In this document: positions 7,100 to 14,063 of the stretch, in pieces
How the letters are laid out: each line of letters starts with the position of its first letter
How positions within the stretch are numbered: position 1 is the first letter of the stretch
The notes under the pieces: model-generated
Told to the model about the DNA's origin: nothing
The model's input: the letters and a program-made list of their open reading frames with translations, nothing else
The model's database searches: none
Assembly (NCBI GenBank): GCA_900754495.1
Contig: CAAEDC010000184.1
Location: forward strand, 1 to 19,928
Origin: Eggerthellaceae bacterium
GTDB lineage: Bacteria; Actinomycetota; Coriobacteriia; Coriobacteriales; Eggerthellaceae
Length of the DNA: 19,928 bases
Direction: 5' to 3'
Position numbers and translations under genes: made by a program

Positions 7100-7120
7100 C
7101 GCGCGCCGCTCGGGCGCGCG
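7100..7120. terminator. GC hairpin between convergent ABC-F and ogt genes
   Basis: CGCGCGCC (7100-7107) pairs perfectly with GGCGCGCG (7113-7120) around GCTCG. It is 41 nt after the ABC-F stop and 65 nt beyond the stop of the second ogt gene, so it is placed to act in both directions. No T-run on either side, hence only a tentative terminator. Confidence 0.35.
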
Positions 7121-7184
7121 CCTCCGCGCTGCCGAATGCCGTCGATTCGCCATATGCCGCAGCGCTGCCGTTGACGACTCGCCG

Positions 7185-7784
7185 CTACAGCGCCGTGCCG
7201 CGTTTGGGAATGGTCAGCCGGCTGACGTCGACGCCTTCGTGGCGGAGCAGCCAGAGCTTGCGCTCGATGCCGCCGGCGTAGCCGGTGAGGCTGCCGTTCG
7301 CGCCGACGACGCGGTGGCACGGCAGGATGATGCTGATGGGGTTGCGTCCGTTGGCGGTGCCGACCGCGCGGGCGCTGCCGTGCCGCGCCACCCCGTTGCG
7401 CGATGGTTCGTATCCATCGGGAAACGCCCCGTCGGACGGCTCCGCATCCTCCCGCGCGATCTGCTCGGCGATGTCGGCATACGTGCGCAGGCCGCCGAAC
7501 GGGATCCGCGCGAGTATCCCCCACACCCGCCGCTGGAACGCGGTGCCGCGGGGCGCGAGGGGCAGCTCGAGCGGATCGGGGCGTCCGCCGGCGAAATAGC
7601 GGTCGAGCCACCCGCGCGCCTGCTCGAAAACCGGCAGGCCGTCACGGCGCTCGAACGGCTGCGGCAGTCCAGAGCCGAAGTACTTCTGCCCCTCCATCCA
7701 CAGCCCGACGATCGCCTCGCCGTCGCTCGCGATCGTCAGCTCGCCCAGTTCATCGTGGCGATACGTCGTCACGAAGATCGTCAT
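7185..7784 (-). CDS. ogt: Methylated-DNA--protein-cysteine methyltransferase (Ogt/MGMT), paralogue 1
   Basis: 199 residues. Removes O6-alkyl groups from guanine by suicidal transfer to a cysteine. Seen: acceptor C156 in LPCHRVVG, the preceding SARAVGTANGRNPISII, the DNA-binding RVWGILARIPFGGLRTYADIA at about 86-106, and the C-terminal LTGYAGGIERKLWLL. An extra acidic/Pro-Gly loop at about 111-137 sits between the recognition helix and the active-site motif and is absent from paralogue 2. GGGGGAGG lies 4 nt before the ATG (7782-7784). Last gene of a three-gene cluster with an AdaA-AlkA fusion and another Ogt (41-nt gap). It probably belongs to an Ada-type alkylation response. Confidence 0.95.
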   Translation of the reverse strand: MTIFVTTYRHDELGELTIASDGEAIVGLWMEGQKYFGSGLPQPFERRDGLPVFEQARGWLDRYFAGGRPDPLELPLAPRGTAFQRRVWGILARIPFGGLRTYADIAEQIAREDAEPSDGAFPDGYEPSRNGVARHGSARAVGTANGRNPISIILPCHRVVGANGSLTGYAGGIERKLWLLRHEGVDVSRLTIPKRGTAL

Positions 7785-7825
7785 GTCGCCTCCCCCGCCG
7801 TTGCCGCTTCTAAAGCCGTCGCCGC

Positions 7826-8371
7826 CTACAGCGCCGTCCCCTTCTTGGGGACGTAGAAGCCCTCCATGTCGGTCTTCTCGTGCTCGAGCAGCTTGATCTT
7901 CGTCGCGATGCCGCCGCCGAAGCCCGTCAGGTTGCCCTTGGCGCCCATCACGCGGTGGCACGGGATGATCACGCCGATGGGATTGTGCCCTACTGCCCCG
8001 CCGACGGCCTGGGCCGACATCTTACCGCCCGACTGAGCCGCCAGACGGTGCGCGATGTCGCCGTACGTCATCGTCTCGCCGTAGGGGATCTCGAGCAGGA
8101 TCTTCCAGACGCGCTGGCGGAAATCGCTGCCCTGCGGAGCAAGCGGCAGCTCGAGCGGATCGGGACGCTCTCCGGCAAAGTAACGGTCGAGCCATGCCCG
8201 CGCCTGCGCGAGCGCCGGCGCATCGTCGTCGCGCTCCATCTCGGCGGTGCGCGGACCGTTGTAGAAGCGGTCGTTCTCGAACCAGCACCCGGTGAGCGCC
8301 GCGCCGTCCGCGGTCGCGGTGAGGGTGAGCGTGCCGATGAGGCCGGTGTCGTATTCGGTGTAGCGGATCAT
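7826..8371 (-). CDS. ogt: Methylated-DNA--protein-cysteine methyltransferase (Ogt/MGMT), paralogue 2
   Basis: 181 residues. Acceptor C138 in IIPCHRVMG, with AVGGAVGHNPIGV before it and GFGGGIATKIKLLEHE after it; RVWKILLEIPYGETMTYGDIA at 88-108. The ATG at 8369-8371 is taken because AAAGGA lies 6 nt upstream; an ATG 15 nt earlier would start inside that site. It resembles paralogue 1 over its full length, including RPDPLELPLAP, and shares an identical 20-nt stretch with it, so the pair looks like a tandem duplication that has since diverged. It sits 89 nt downstream of the AdaA-AlkA gene on the same strand. Having two suicide acceptors behind one sensor may raise repair capacity or split substrate range; this is inference. 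Confidence 0.95.
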   Translation of the reverse strand: MIRYTEYDTGLIGTLTLTATADGAALTGCWFENDRFYNGPRTAEMERDDDAPALAQARAWLDRYFAGERPDPLELPLAPQGSDFRQRVWKILLEIPYGETMTYGDIAHRLAAQSGGKMSAQAVGGAVGHNPIGVIIPCHRVMGAKGNLTGFGGGIATKIKLLEHEKTDMEGFYVPKKGTAL

Positions 8372-8460
8372 GAAGCTTCCTTTCATTCGCGGGGCGCGCC
8401 GCGCATCGGATCCGGAGGAGGATCGAGGCGGAACGGCTCGAATCGGCCGAGCGCACGTCC

Positions 8461-10059
8461 TCATCCCAACGAATTCCACAGGCAGAGGTTGGCGTACGCG
8501 CGCCACGGCCGCCACCGCTCCGCCGCCGCCAAACGCTCGGCGGGCGTCAAGTCGGGCAGCGCGTGCTTGATGCCGGCGTCCTTCTCGAGGAACGCGTCCG
8601 TGTAGCCGAGCGCGCGCATGGCGATGTAGTTGGCCGACCACGGCCCGATGCCGCGCACGGCCAGCAGCGTCTCCATCTGGCGCGCGACATCGGCGCCCGG
8701 CCCCAAGTCGAGCCCGCCTTCGACGGCGAGGCGCGCCAGCTCCTGGATGGTGCGCGAGCGCGTCTTGATCACGCCCAGCTCCCCCAGCGCGTCCTCGATG
8801 GGATCGAGCGCCAGGAAATCGCGCGCGGTCGGGAACAGGAAGCGCAGACCGGAAGGCGCTCCCCCATCGGAATCCGGTTCCCCGCGTCCGCCCGAAGCGC
8901 CGCACGGTTCGGAGCCGTCAACCTCGCCGCAACCGCCGCCCTCGAAATCGACCGGCGTTCCATACGCAGCGGCAATGCGCGCCGCCAGCTTGTTGGCAGC
9001 TAGGACTGAAATCTGCTGCCCCAGCACCGCGCGCACGGCGATCTCGAACGGATCGAACGCCCCCGGCACCCGCGTTCCGGGTACCGCCGCGCCGGGGACC
9101 AGCCCGTCCAGCGAGCGGATTCCCTCGTGCACGGCGTCGGGGTCGCAGTCCGTGTCGAACTGCCGCCGGACGCGCGCGGCGACCTGCGATGCGACGGGCA
9201 GAAGCGTCTCGCTCATGCGGACCGCGAGCCTGCCCTTCGCCGGCTCGTCGGTCACGCGGATCCAGCCGACGATGTCGCCGCCATCCGCCGCCGCTCCCTC
9301 CATCCTCACCGCGCGCGTGTACGAATCGCCGTCGACGACCTCCACCCCGTCGAGCTGACGCGCGCGGAAGAACGCGAGCAGCTTGGCGAACCCGTACGGC
9401 GGACGATACGCCAGATGAAGCGTGATGCCCTGGCCGCCGTCTGCGGGCTTGCGCTTGCGCAGCTGGGTGGGCGTGAGGCGGTAACGCTCTTTGAACAGAT
9501 GGTTGAACCGGCGGGCGCTGCCGAATCCCGCCGCGACGGCGACCTGCGCCACGGGAATGCGCGTGTCGGTGAGCAGGGACTTCGCCAGCAGCAGGCGGCA
9601 GGTCTGGAGGTACTGGACCGGCGTCACACCGAACTCGTCCTCGAACACCCGCCGCAGATGGCGGTCGGTGTAGCCGAGCTTGCCGGCAAGATGCTCGACG
9701 GATTCGCCGCTCGAGCAGCGCTCGCGCAGAAGCTCCGCCGCGCGGCGCGCCAGGCTCGCACGGGCATCAACGCTCGACAAGCCGGGCGCCAGCTCGGGAC
9801 GGCACAGCAGGCAGGGCCTGAACCCCGCCGCCTCGGCCTCCGCCGCTGAATGGTAGAACGTGCAGTTCTCGAATTTGGGCATCTTCACGCGGCACACGGG
9901 CCGACAGTACACGCCCGTCGACGACACGCCCACGAACACGCGCCCATCGAAGCGCGCATCGCCGGCCTTGAACAGCGCGTACACCGCGCGCCGATGCTCT
10001 TCGGTGTCGTTCAGGTCGCCCTCGAGCAGACCCGTTGCCGTGTTGTCCTTCACCGCCAT
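8461..10059 (-). CDS. AdaA-AlkA fusion: methylphosphotriester sensor/AraC regulator with DNA-3-methyladenine glycosylase II
   Basis: 532 residues in three parts. (1) Ada N-domain about 30-90: zinc cysteines C52, C56, C83, C86 in YCRPVC and RPCLLC; C52 matches the E. coli Ada acceptor Cys38. (2) AraC-type double helix-turn-helix about 100-203 (VEHLAGKLGYTDRHLRRVF, VAQVAVAAGFGSARRFNHLF). (3) AlkA about 212-532: N-domain beginning LHLAYRPPYGF, HhH-GPD core AVLGQQIS, VRGIGPWSANYIA hairpin 468-480, and catalytic Asp D494 in FLEKDAGIK. A Gly/Glu/Asp/Ser-rich insert at about 371-405 interrupts the glycosylase. ATG 10057-10059 is chosen because GGGAGG is 8 nt upstream. The Ada C-terminal transferase is missing but supplied by the two ogt genes downstream; AdaA-AlkA plus ogt is known from mycobacteria. 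It likely self-regulates the cluster. Confidence 0.95.
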   Translation of the reverse strand: MAVKDNTATGLLEGDLNDTEEHRRAVYALFKAGDARFDGRVFVGVSSTGVYCRPVCRVKMPKFENCTFYHSAAEAEAAGFRPCLLCRPELAPGLSSVDARASLARRAAELLRERCSSGESVEHLAGKLGYTDRHLRRVFEDEFGVTPVQYLQTCRLLLAKSLLTDTRIPVAQVAVAAGFGSARRFNHLFKERYRLTPTQLRKRKPADGGQGITLHLAYRPPYGFAKLLAFFRARQLDGVEVVDGDSYTRAVRMEGAAADGGDIVGWIRVTDEPAKGRLAVRMSETLLPVASQVAARVRRQFDTDCDPDAVHEGIRSLDGLVPGAAVPGTRVPGAFDPFEIAVRAVLGQQISVLAANKLAARIAAAYGTPVDFEGGGCGEVDGSEPCGASGGRGEPDSDGGAPSGLRFLFPTARDFLALDPIEDALGELGVIKTRSRTIQELARLAVEGGLDLGPGADVARQMETLLAVRGIGPWSANYIAMRALGYTDAFLEKDAGIKHALPDLTPAERLAAAERWRPWRAYANLCLWNSLG

Positions 10060-10064
10060 GAAAA

Positions 10065-10108
10065 AGACCTCCCTGCCGACTTGCATCCCAAGTCTAGCAG
10101 GAAGGTCT
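10065..10108 (-). promoter_or_regulatory. Hairpin enclosing the ada-alkA ribosome-binding site, followed by a U-run
   Basis: On the minus strand a 12-bp stem (10065-10076 with 10097-10108; one G-U pair) encloses a second 5-bp stem (GACTT/AAGTC; 10078-10082 with 10090-10094) and a 7-nt loop. The GGGAGG Shine-Dalgarno of ada-alkA (10068-10073) lies inside the outer stem. Five U residues and a C then separate it from the ATG. The fold would block ribosome binding, and hairpin plus U-run also looks like an intrinsic terminator placed at the start codon. Confidence 0.6.
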
Positions 10109-10174
10109 CGGATAACCAGCCGTTTTCGGACATCGGAATGGCGAAACCGCCCTCCCCCGATGCCGCGATGCGCG

Positions 10175-10651
10175 TTATCGCTGCTGCTGGCGGAAGCCCT
10201 GGTCGTAGATGCGGTTGCGCAGCTTGCGGACGTTGTTGGCCAGGACGACGCAGACCACCATGAGGACGAGCTGCACGACGGCGCTCGCGATGGTGGTGGC
10301 GTCCATCTGACCGGTGGTGAAGCAGCCGATCAGGTTGAAGACCGCGAACACCACGGCGATGATGGAGATCACGAAAAACGGCATGATCTTTTCGGGGTTG
10401 TTGGCACCGCGCACGCCCAGCATGCCGACGATGAGGTCGATGACGCCGCTGATGATCGCGCCGCCGCCCAGGAAGAACAGCACTCCGGCGCCCAGCGCGA
10501 GCGTCTCCTGCTCGCTCTCGGAAACACCGCTGCTCGCGGCAACGCCGGCGAAGCCGCCCACGCAGGAAGCCAGGCCGAGCAGGATGGAGAGGATGGCGAC
10601 GATGATGACGAGGATCGAAACGACCTTGATGACTTTCTGAGAACCGGTCAT
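10175..10651 (-). CDS. Four-helix integral membrane protein of unknown function
   Basis: 158 residues. Four hydrophobic stretches: about 7-30 (VIKVVSILVIIVAILSILLG), 47-77 (LALGAGVLFFLGGGAIISGV), 85-107 (FFVISIIAVVFAVFNLIGCF) and 115-137 (SAVVQLVLMVVCVVLANNV), with a short basic C-terminal tail ending in QQQR. The ATG at 10649-10651 has AAAGGA 5 nt upstream; the upstream in-frame extension is unlikely protein. No family recognised. It lies 115 nt upstream of ada-alkA on the same strand, so read-through is possible, but nothing links it to repair. A candidate -10 is at 10707. Confidence 0.85.
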   Translation of the reverse strand: MTGSQKVIKVVSILVIIVAILSILLGLASCVGGFAGVAASSGVSESEQETLALGAGVLFFLGGGAIISGVIDLIVGMLGVRGANNPEKIMPFFVISIIAVVFAVFNLIGCFTTGQMDATTIASAVVQLVLMVVCVVLANNVRKLRNRIYDQGFRQQQR

Positions 10652-10672
10652 GGATTTCCTTTCATACGCAAC

Positions 10673-10712
10673 GTATCGATACTTTATTCGAAGCAAAAGC
10701 CGAACAATTATA
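10673..10712 (-). promoter_or_regulatory. Candidate promoter and palindrome for the membrane-protein gene
   Basis: ATTATA at 10707-10712 reads TATAAT on the minus strand, about 56 nt before the gene start; no convincing -35. Between it and the gene lies the perfect 10-bp palindrome GTATCGATAC (10673-10682), a possible operator. The region is clearly AT-richer than its surroundings. Confidence 0.45.
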
Positions 10713-10891
10713 TTCACGTGCAGGAAATCCCGACGCTCCATCGGCAACCTTAAAGGAAAAGTTGATCTTCGGCGTCAAACGACCCAGTAAACGGGAGGGA
10801 AACGACGCCTCCCCCGGAGGAGACGAACCGCGCGGCGCGGGCGAAAAGGGAGTATGCTGGGCGAAAGCACCCGGATCGGGAAGGAGACGCT

Positions 10892-11317
10892 ATGGGCCGA
10901 AGCGAAAAGGACACCGCCACCCGCAAGTTCACCGACATGGACGCCGCCGCGCTGCGCGCTTCGATGGGGCGCTTCGAGGGCGTGTGCGTCGTCGCTACCG
11001 TCAACCCCGACGGCACGCCCGACGCCGCCATCTTCGCGCCGGCGATGCCCGACGACGAGCACGTCATCTTGATGCTCGCCGACAACCACACGCGCGCCAA
11101 CATCGAACGCACAGGGGTCGCGCGCCTGGTCTACGACGTGGCGAACCCGACCGCCGAGGACAAGGCGGCGCGCCACGCCGGAGCGAGGCTCGACCTTGCC
11201 CTGGTGCGTCCCGAAGGCGAGACGGCCGAGGAGCACCGCCGCGTGGCGGAGGGCTTCCCGCGCATGAACCCCGCCGTCATGATCCTGCGCATCGAGCGCA
11301 TCCTGCCGGTGGGTTAG
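10892..11317 (+). CDS. Pyridoxamine 5'-phosphate oxidase-like FMN-binding protein
   Basis: 141 residues. The fold of the split beta-barrel flavoprotein family is suggested by the order ...GRFEGVCVVATVNPDGTPDAAIFAPAMPDDEHVILMLADNHTRANIERTGVARLVYDV: a core strand, the NPDGTPDAA turn, and the N-HTRANIE helix typical of these proteins. GGAAGGAG precedes the ATG by 6-7 nt. It stands alone between two minus-strand genes and diverges from the membrane-protein gene. Members bind FMN, F420 or heme and reduce or oxidise small molecules; the substrate cannot be named. The gap 10713-10891 has competing GC stems (10793-10813, 10808-10820) but no T-run. Confidence 0.75.
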   Translation: MGRSEKDTATRKFTDMDAAALRASMGRFEGVCVVATVNPDGTPDAAIFAPAMPDDEHVILMLADNHTRANIERTGVARLVYDVANPTAEDKAARHAGARLDLALVRPEGETAEEHRRVAEGFPRMNPAVMILRIERILPVG

Positions 11318-11414
11318 CGATCCGCAAGCGCACCGCGCCAGCGGGCGGATGGACTGCACCATCGCCTGACGGGCAGAACGCAGCGGTATGCCCCGCCCAG
11401 CGATCGACGGGTTC

Positions 11415-12464
11415 CTAGCCGCCGAACCCCTCGGGTTTGCCCATGACCCACTCGATATGGGTGGTCGCGTAGGTCGAATCGATCCTTCCGGCGAAATCCA
11501 GGCAGGTCGCGCTGATGCTTTCCAAAACCCTCTCCAGCGGCATGTCCAGCTTGCCGGTCAGGTGCTTTTTGAACGCGCCGTACATATCGGTGCGCGTGCG
11601 CATGTTCGCGCGCGGGATGTGCCGCGTCGCCCATGCGTGGAGCGCCGCATCGAACACCACGCCCTCCACCTTGGCGCGGCGGCGCTGCGGCGGAACGCCG
11701 ATCGGCGTCTTGCGCTGCTCCATGACGCGCTCCTCCAGCTCGTCGAAGGCGGCCTCGAGCGGCTCCCAGTACAGTTCGAACAGCCTACGCTGCTCCTCTT
11801 TGCCCACGCGGGTCAGAAGCAGATTGCGCACCAGGTCGGAGACGCGCAGCGGGGACCCCTTCGCGTTGAGGCTCTCGTAGACGAGCTGCGGCTTGTCCTC
11901 GCCCTCCAGCTGAGCCATGACGATGGTGAACAGATCCAGCCCGCGCAGCACTTCCCGCGGATCCGCGCCGCTGCGTCTCAGTTTGCCGATATAGCGGTCG
12001 TAGGTCTGATGGACCAAAGCGGAGGCTCGATCGCCCTCGGGCTTCTCGCCGCCGAGGACGACGGCATCCATCGACGGCCGGTCGAAACGGGACAGGACGA
12101 TCTTGGGGACGCGCCCCTCCCCAGTCTCCACTGTGAGGTAGCGCGCATTCAGCTCGTCGGCGAGCCCGGGGTCGTCGTCGCGGACGAAATCCCTCATCGC
12201 CGCAAGGAGCAGCGTCGCCGTCGCCAAGCGCTGCTGGCCGTCGACGAGGATGAGGATGCGCCCGGCGCCTTCGCTCCGTCCGAGGCGGTACAGCGACACG
12301 CCCGTGTAGTGGGGCCGGCGGTCGCGCGCGGTTTGCACCGCATCGTCCCAGAACGCATCGCACTGGCTTTCGGTCCAGGAATAGGCGCGCTGGTACACCG
12401 GGATGACGTAGCGGGCGCCGGCCTCGCCCAGCATCTCGAGAAGCGTCGTCTTCGTGATCTTCAT
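11415..12464 (-). CDS. DUF262 (GmrSD N-domain-like) protein, second gene of a tandem pair
   Basis: 349 residues. DUF262 hallmarks: IPVYQRAYSW 21-30, DGQQR 75-79 followed by a hydrophobic helix, and YESLNAKGSPLRVSDLVRNLLL in the middle. In GmrS/GmrD modification-dependent restriction enzymes and related defence proteins the DGQQR motif belongs to a ParB-like nucleotide-hydrolysing domain and is normally followed by a DUF1524 HNH nuclease. Here the chain ends at GKPEGFGG with no HNH motif visible. Its ATG lies 6 nt after the stop of the other DUF262 gene, so translation is probably coupled; GAGGTGG precedes it. The two proteins share order and motifs and may form a heteromer. A defence role is inferred from the family only. 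Confidence 0.88.
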   Translation of the reverse strand: MKITKTTLLEMLGEAGARYVIPVYQRAYSWTESQCDAFWDDAVQTARDRRPHYTGVSLYRLGRSEGAGRILILVDGQQRLATATLLLAAMRDFVRDDDPGLADELNARYLTVETGEGRVPKIVLSRFDRPSMDAVVLGGEKPEGDRASALVHQTYDRYIGKLRRSGADPREVLRGLDLFTIVMAQLEGEDKPQLVYESLNAKGSPLRVSDLVRNLLLTRVGKEEQRRLFELYWEPLEAAFDELEERVMEQRKTPIGVPPQRRRAKVEGVVFDAALHAWATRHIPRANMRTRTDMYGAFKKHLTGKLDMPLERVLESISATCLDFAGRIDSTYATTHIEWVMGKPEGFGG

Positions 12465-12470
12465 CGCCGT

Positions 12471-13631
12471 CTACCACCTCTCGTCGACTTCCCGGACGCC
12501 GCGCTGGATGCGCGTCGCGTGCTCCTCGTGGCTCGCCGCCTTGCGCACGTACGCGCCGGTCCGGGTATGCTGGCCGTCTTCGGCCCAGTTGCGGGCGTAG
12601 AACTTGTTGACCGCGTGGTAGCGGTACTGCTCGCGCCACATGAAGCAGAACGAGCGCAGCTCCTTGAGGACGCTCTCGCGCGTGCCCTTGAACTCATCCT
12701 CCACATAGCGTTTGAACGAGTGGTACACCTGCTCGGGGCTGCCGATGCGTGCTTGGCGGAACCGGATGCTCAGCCACGCCTTGATGGCGCTGTTCAGCTT
12801 GAGCGAGGCGGGATCGGGATAGAAGAGGCTTTCGGCCTCGAACCAGTACTCGTCGTAGAGGCGTTCCTGCTCGTCGAGGTCCTCCTCCAAAAGCAGGTAG
12901 TTGCGCACCATGTCGGCCAGGGAAAGCGGCAGGCCCTTGGAATTGACGCTCTCGAACACCTCCTGGGCGTCGAGCGCGCTGTCGGCGTGCACGACCAGGA
13001 CGAACAGCCGCCCCACCCCGTCCCAGAAGCGGCCCGCGTCGAACGCGGGATCCGCCATCCGCTCCTCGAAGTACGACAGGTTGCCCATGACGCGCTGAGA
13101 AGGATGGAGGGGAAGCTCGCCGCCAAGCAGCTCGGTGCGCAGCGTGGCGTCGTCCTCACGTGAAAGGAGCAGGCGGGGCTCGACGCCCTCCCCGCCGGAG
13201 ACGAGCAGGAAGCGCTTCGCGATCTCTTCGGGATGCGGAAGGCCGTCGACGGTGCAGACGGCGCGGGCGGCATCGCCCGAGGAGGAGGGCGCGCCCTCCT
13301 TGCCCAGATGGCGCGCGAACGCGAGAAGGAGCAGCGTGAGCGTCGTCAGGCGCTGCTGGCCGTCGATGACATCGATGCGCCCGGAGCCGTTGCCGCCGTG
13401 CGGGGAGCCGTCGCGCGGATCCTCTCCTCCAAAGGAGTCGGCGCCCTCGCGCTCGAACAGCATCACGCCCGTGAAATGCGGGCGGCTGTCGCGGCCGGCG
13501 CGCAGCACATCGAGCCACAGCTCCTCGCACTGGCGCGTGGTCCATGAGTACACGCGCTGGTACGAGGGTATGGCAAGCCCGTTTGCGGAATCGGAGAGCA
13601 GATCGAGGATCGTGGTCTGGGTGACTTCCAT
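12471..13631 (-). CDS. DUF262 (GmrSD N-domain-like) protein, first gene of a tandem pair
   Basis: 386 residues. IPSYQRVYSW 21-30, DGQQR 90-94 in IDVIDGQQRLTTLTLLLLA, and FESVNSKGLPLSLADMVRNYLLL mark DUF262. Compared with its downstream partner it has a Gly/Asp-rich insert (about 62-84) before DGQQR and a longer, aromatic and basic C-terminus (FCFMWREQYRYHAVNKFYARNW). It too lacks a DUF1524 HNH nuclease. GAGGAGGGG lies 6 nt before the ATG (13629-13631). Its 5' region has a -10 box at 13729 and two stable hairpins. The tandem pair with a 6-nt junction looks like duplication followed by divergence. The products may act together on DNA, but no nuclease partner is nearby in the window. Confidence 0.88.
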   Translation of the reverse strand: MEVTQTTILDLLSDSANGLAIPSYQRVYSWTTRQCEELWLDVLRAGRDSRPHFTGVMLFEREGADSFGGEDPRDGSPHGGNGSGRIDVIDGQQRLTTLTLLLLAFARHLGKEGAPSSSGDAARAVCTVDGLPHPEEIAKRFLLVSGGEGVEPRLLLSREDDATLRTELLGGELPLHPSQRVMGNLSYFEERMADPAFDAGRFWDGVGRLFVLVVHADSALDAQEVFESVNSKGLPLSLADMVRNYLLLEEDLDEQERLYDEYWFEAESLFYPDPASLKLNSAIKAWLSIRFRQARIGSPEQVYHSFKRYVEDEFKGTRESVLKELRSFCFMWREQYRYHAVNKFYARNWAEDGQHTRTGAYVRKAASHEEHATRIQRGVREVDERW

Positions 13632-13645
13632 AGGATTCCCCTCCT

Positions 13646-13685
13646 CGGCACGCAGTGCCGCGGGGGCTCCGCGGGGCGCCCCCGC
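13646..13685 (-). promoter_or_regulatory. Two hairpins in the 5' leader of the DUF262 pair
   Basis: Stem 1: CGGCAC/GTGCCG (13646-13651 with 13655-13660, 3-nt loop). Stem 2: GCGGGGGC/GCCCCCGC (13660-13667 with 13678-13685, 10-nt loop). Together they lie 14-54 nt upstream of the start codon on the transcribed strand, between the -10 and the GAGGAGGGG site. No T-run. Confidence 0.5.
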
Positions 13686-13728
13686 ATGGTGTTCGCGATG
13701 TCGGTGATGATGCGCCTTATCACCCCCT

Positions 13729-13734
13729 ATTATA
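13729..13734 (-). promoter_or_regulatory. Candidate -10 box for the DUF262 operon
   Basis: ATTATA on + reads TATAAT on the minus strand, about 98 nt before the start codon, in a short AT-rich patch. No -35 match at standard spacing. Confidence 0.5.
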
Positions 13735-13826
13735 CTTTCAAAACGGCGACGGCGCGACGCCGTTCTCGAGGCGGGCGAACGATAGGGATACGGGGCGCTC
13801 AATCCCCTCTCGGGGAGGTGAGATCG

Positions 13827-13967
13827 GTGGATCGGCGGTTCCTCGTCGAGCACATCGCGGGATCCCTCGTCGACATGATCATCCGCTGGGCGCGAACGGC
13901 GTTCGCCGCCGATCCCCGCCTGCTCGCGGAAAGCTACATCGCCCTCACCAAGCCGCTGTTCAGGTAG
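13827..13967 (+). pseudogene. Remnant of a TetR-family regulator (C-terminal end) or a 46-residue small protein
   Basis: The segment FLVEHIAGSLVDMIIRWARTAF followed by a short spacer and LLAESYIALTKPLF closely resembles the last helices of TetR/AcrR regulators of the type that end ...IAGGLVGLIRRW...G...P.E.A...; no DNA-binding N-terminus exists in any upstream frame before the DUF262 promoter. A GTG at 13827-13829 has GGGAGG at 8-nt spacing, so a 46-residue peptide could be made from this piece. It is next to an aldo/keto reductase gene that might once have been its target. Deletion remnant is the likelier reading; an expressed micro-regulator or dimerisation inhibitor is possible. Confidence 0.5.
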
Positions 13968-13972
13968 CGGCG

Positions 13973-14020
13973 CCTGGCGAGCCGCACTGCCTGAAGCTCC
14001 GCCAGATCAGGCGCGCCAGG
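13973..14020. terminator. Nested hairpin between the TetR remnant and the aldo/keto reductase gene
   Basis: CCTGGCG (13973-13979) pairs with CGCCAGG (14014-14020), enclosing GCCTGA (13989-13994) and TCAGGC (14007-14012). It lies between convergent reading frames. No T-run, so termination is only suggested by position. Confidence 0.35.
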
Positions 14021-14063
14021 CTCTTTCAGCGCAGAGCGTCGCCATCAGGCCAATACCGCATCC

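Noticed and set aside
5956..7611. Long minus-strand open frame across the ABC-F gene and ogt.
   Set aside because: Antisense to complete Walker motifs and Arg-rich throughout; not a gene.
10793..10820. GGGAGG/CCTCCC hairpins before the PNPOx-like gene as a terminator.
   Set aside because: No T-run on either strand and two weak, exclusive pairings; common in GC-rich DNA.
10853..10858. TATGCT as the -10 for the PNPOx-like gene.
   Set aside because: No -35 or TG extension; left unlisted as a feature.
11388..13163. Long + strand open frame (591 codons) across the DUF262 genes.
   Set aside because: Antisense shadow; no domain, no ribosome site, and the opposite strand carries DGQQR motifs in two coupled genes.
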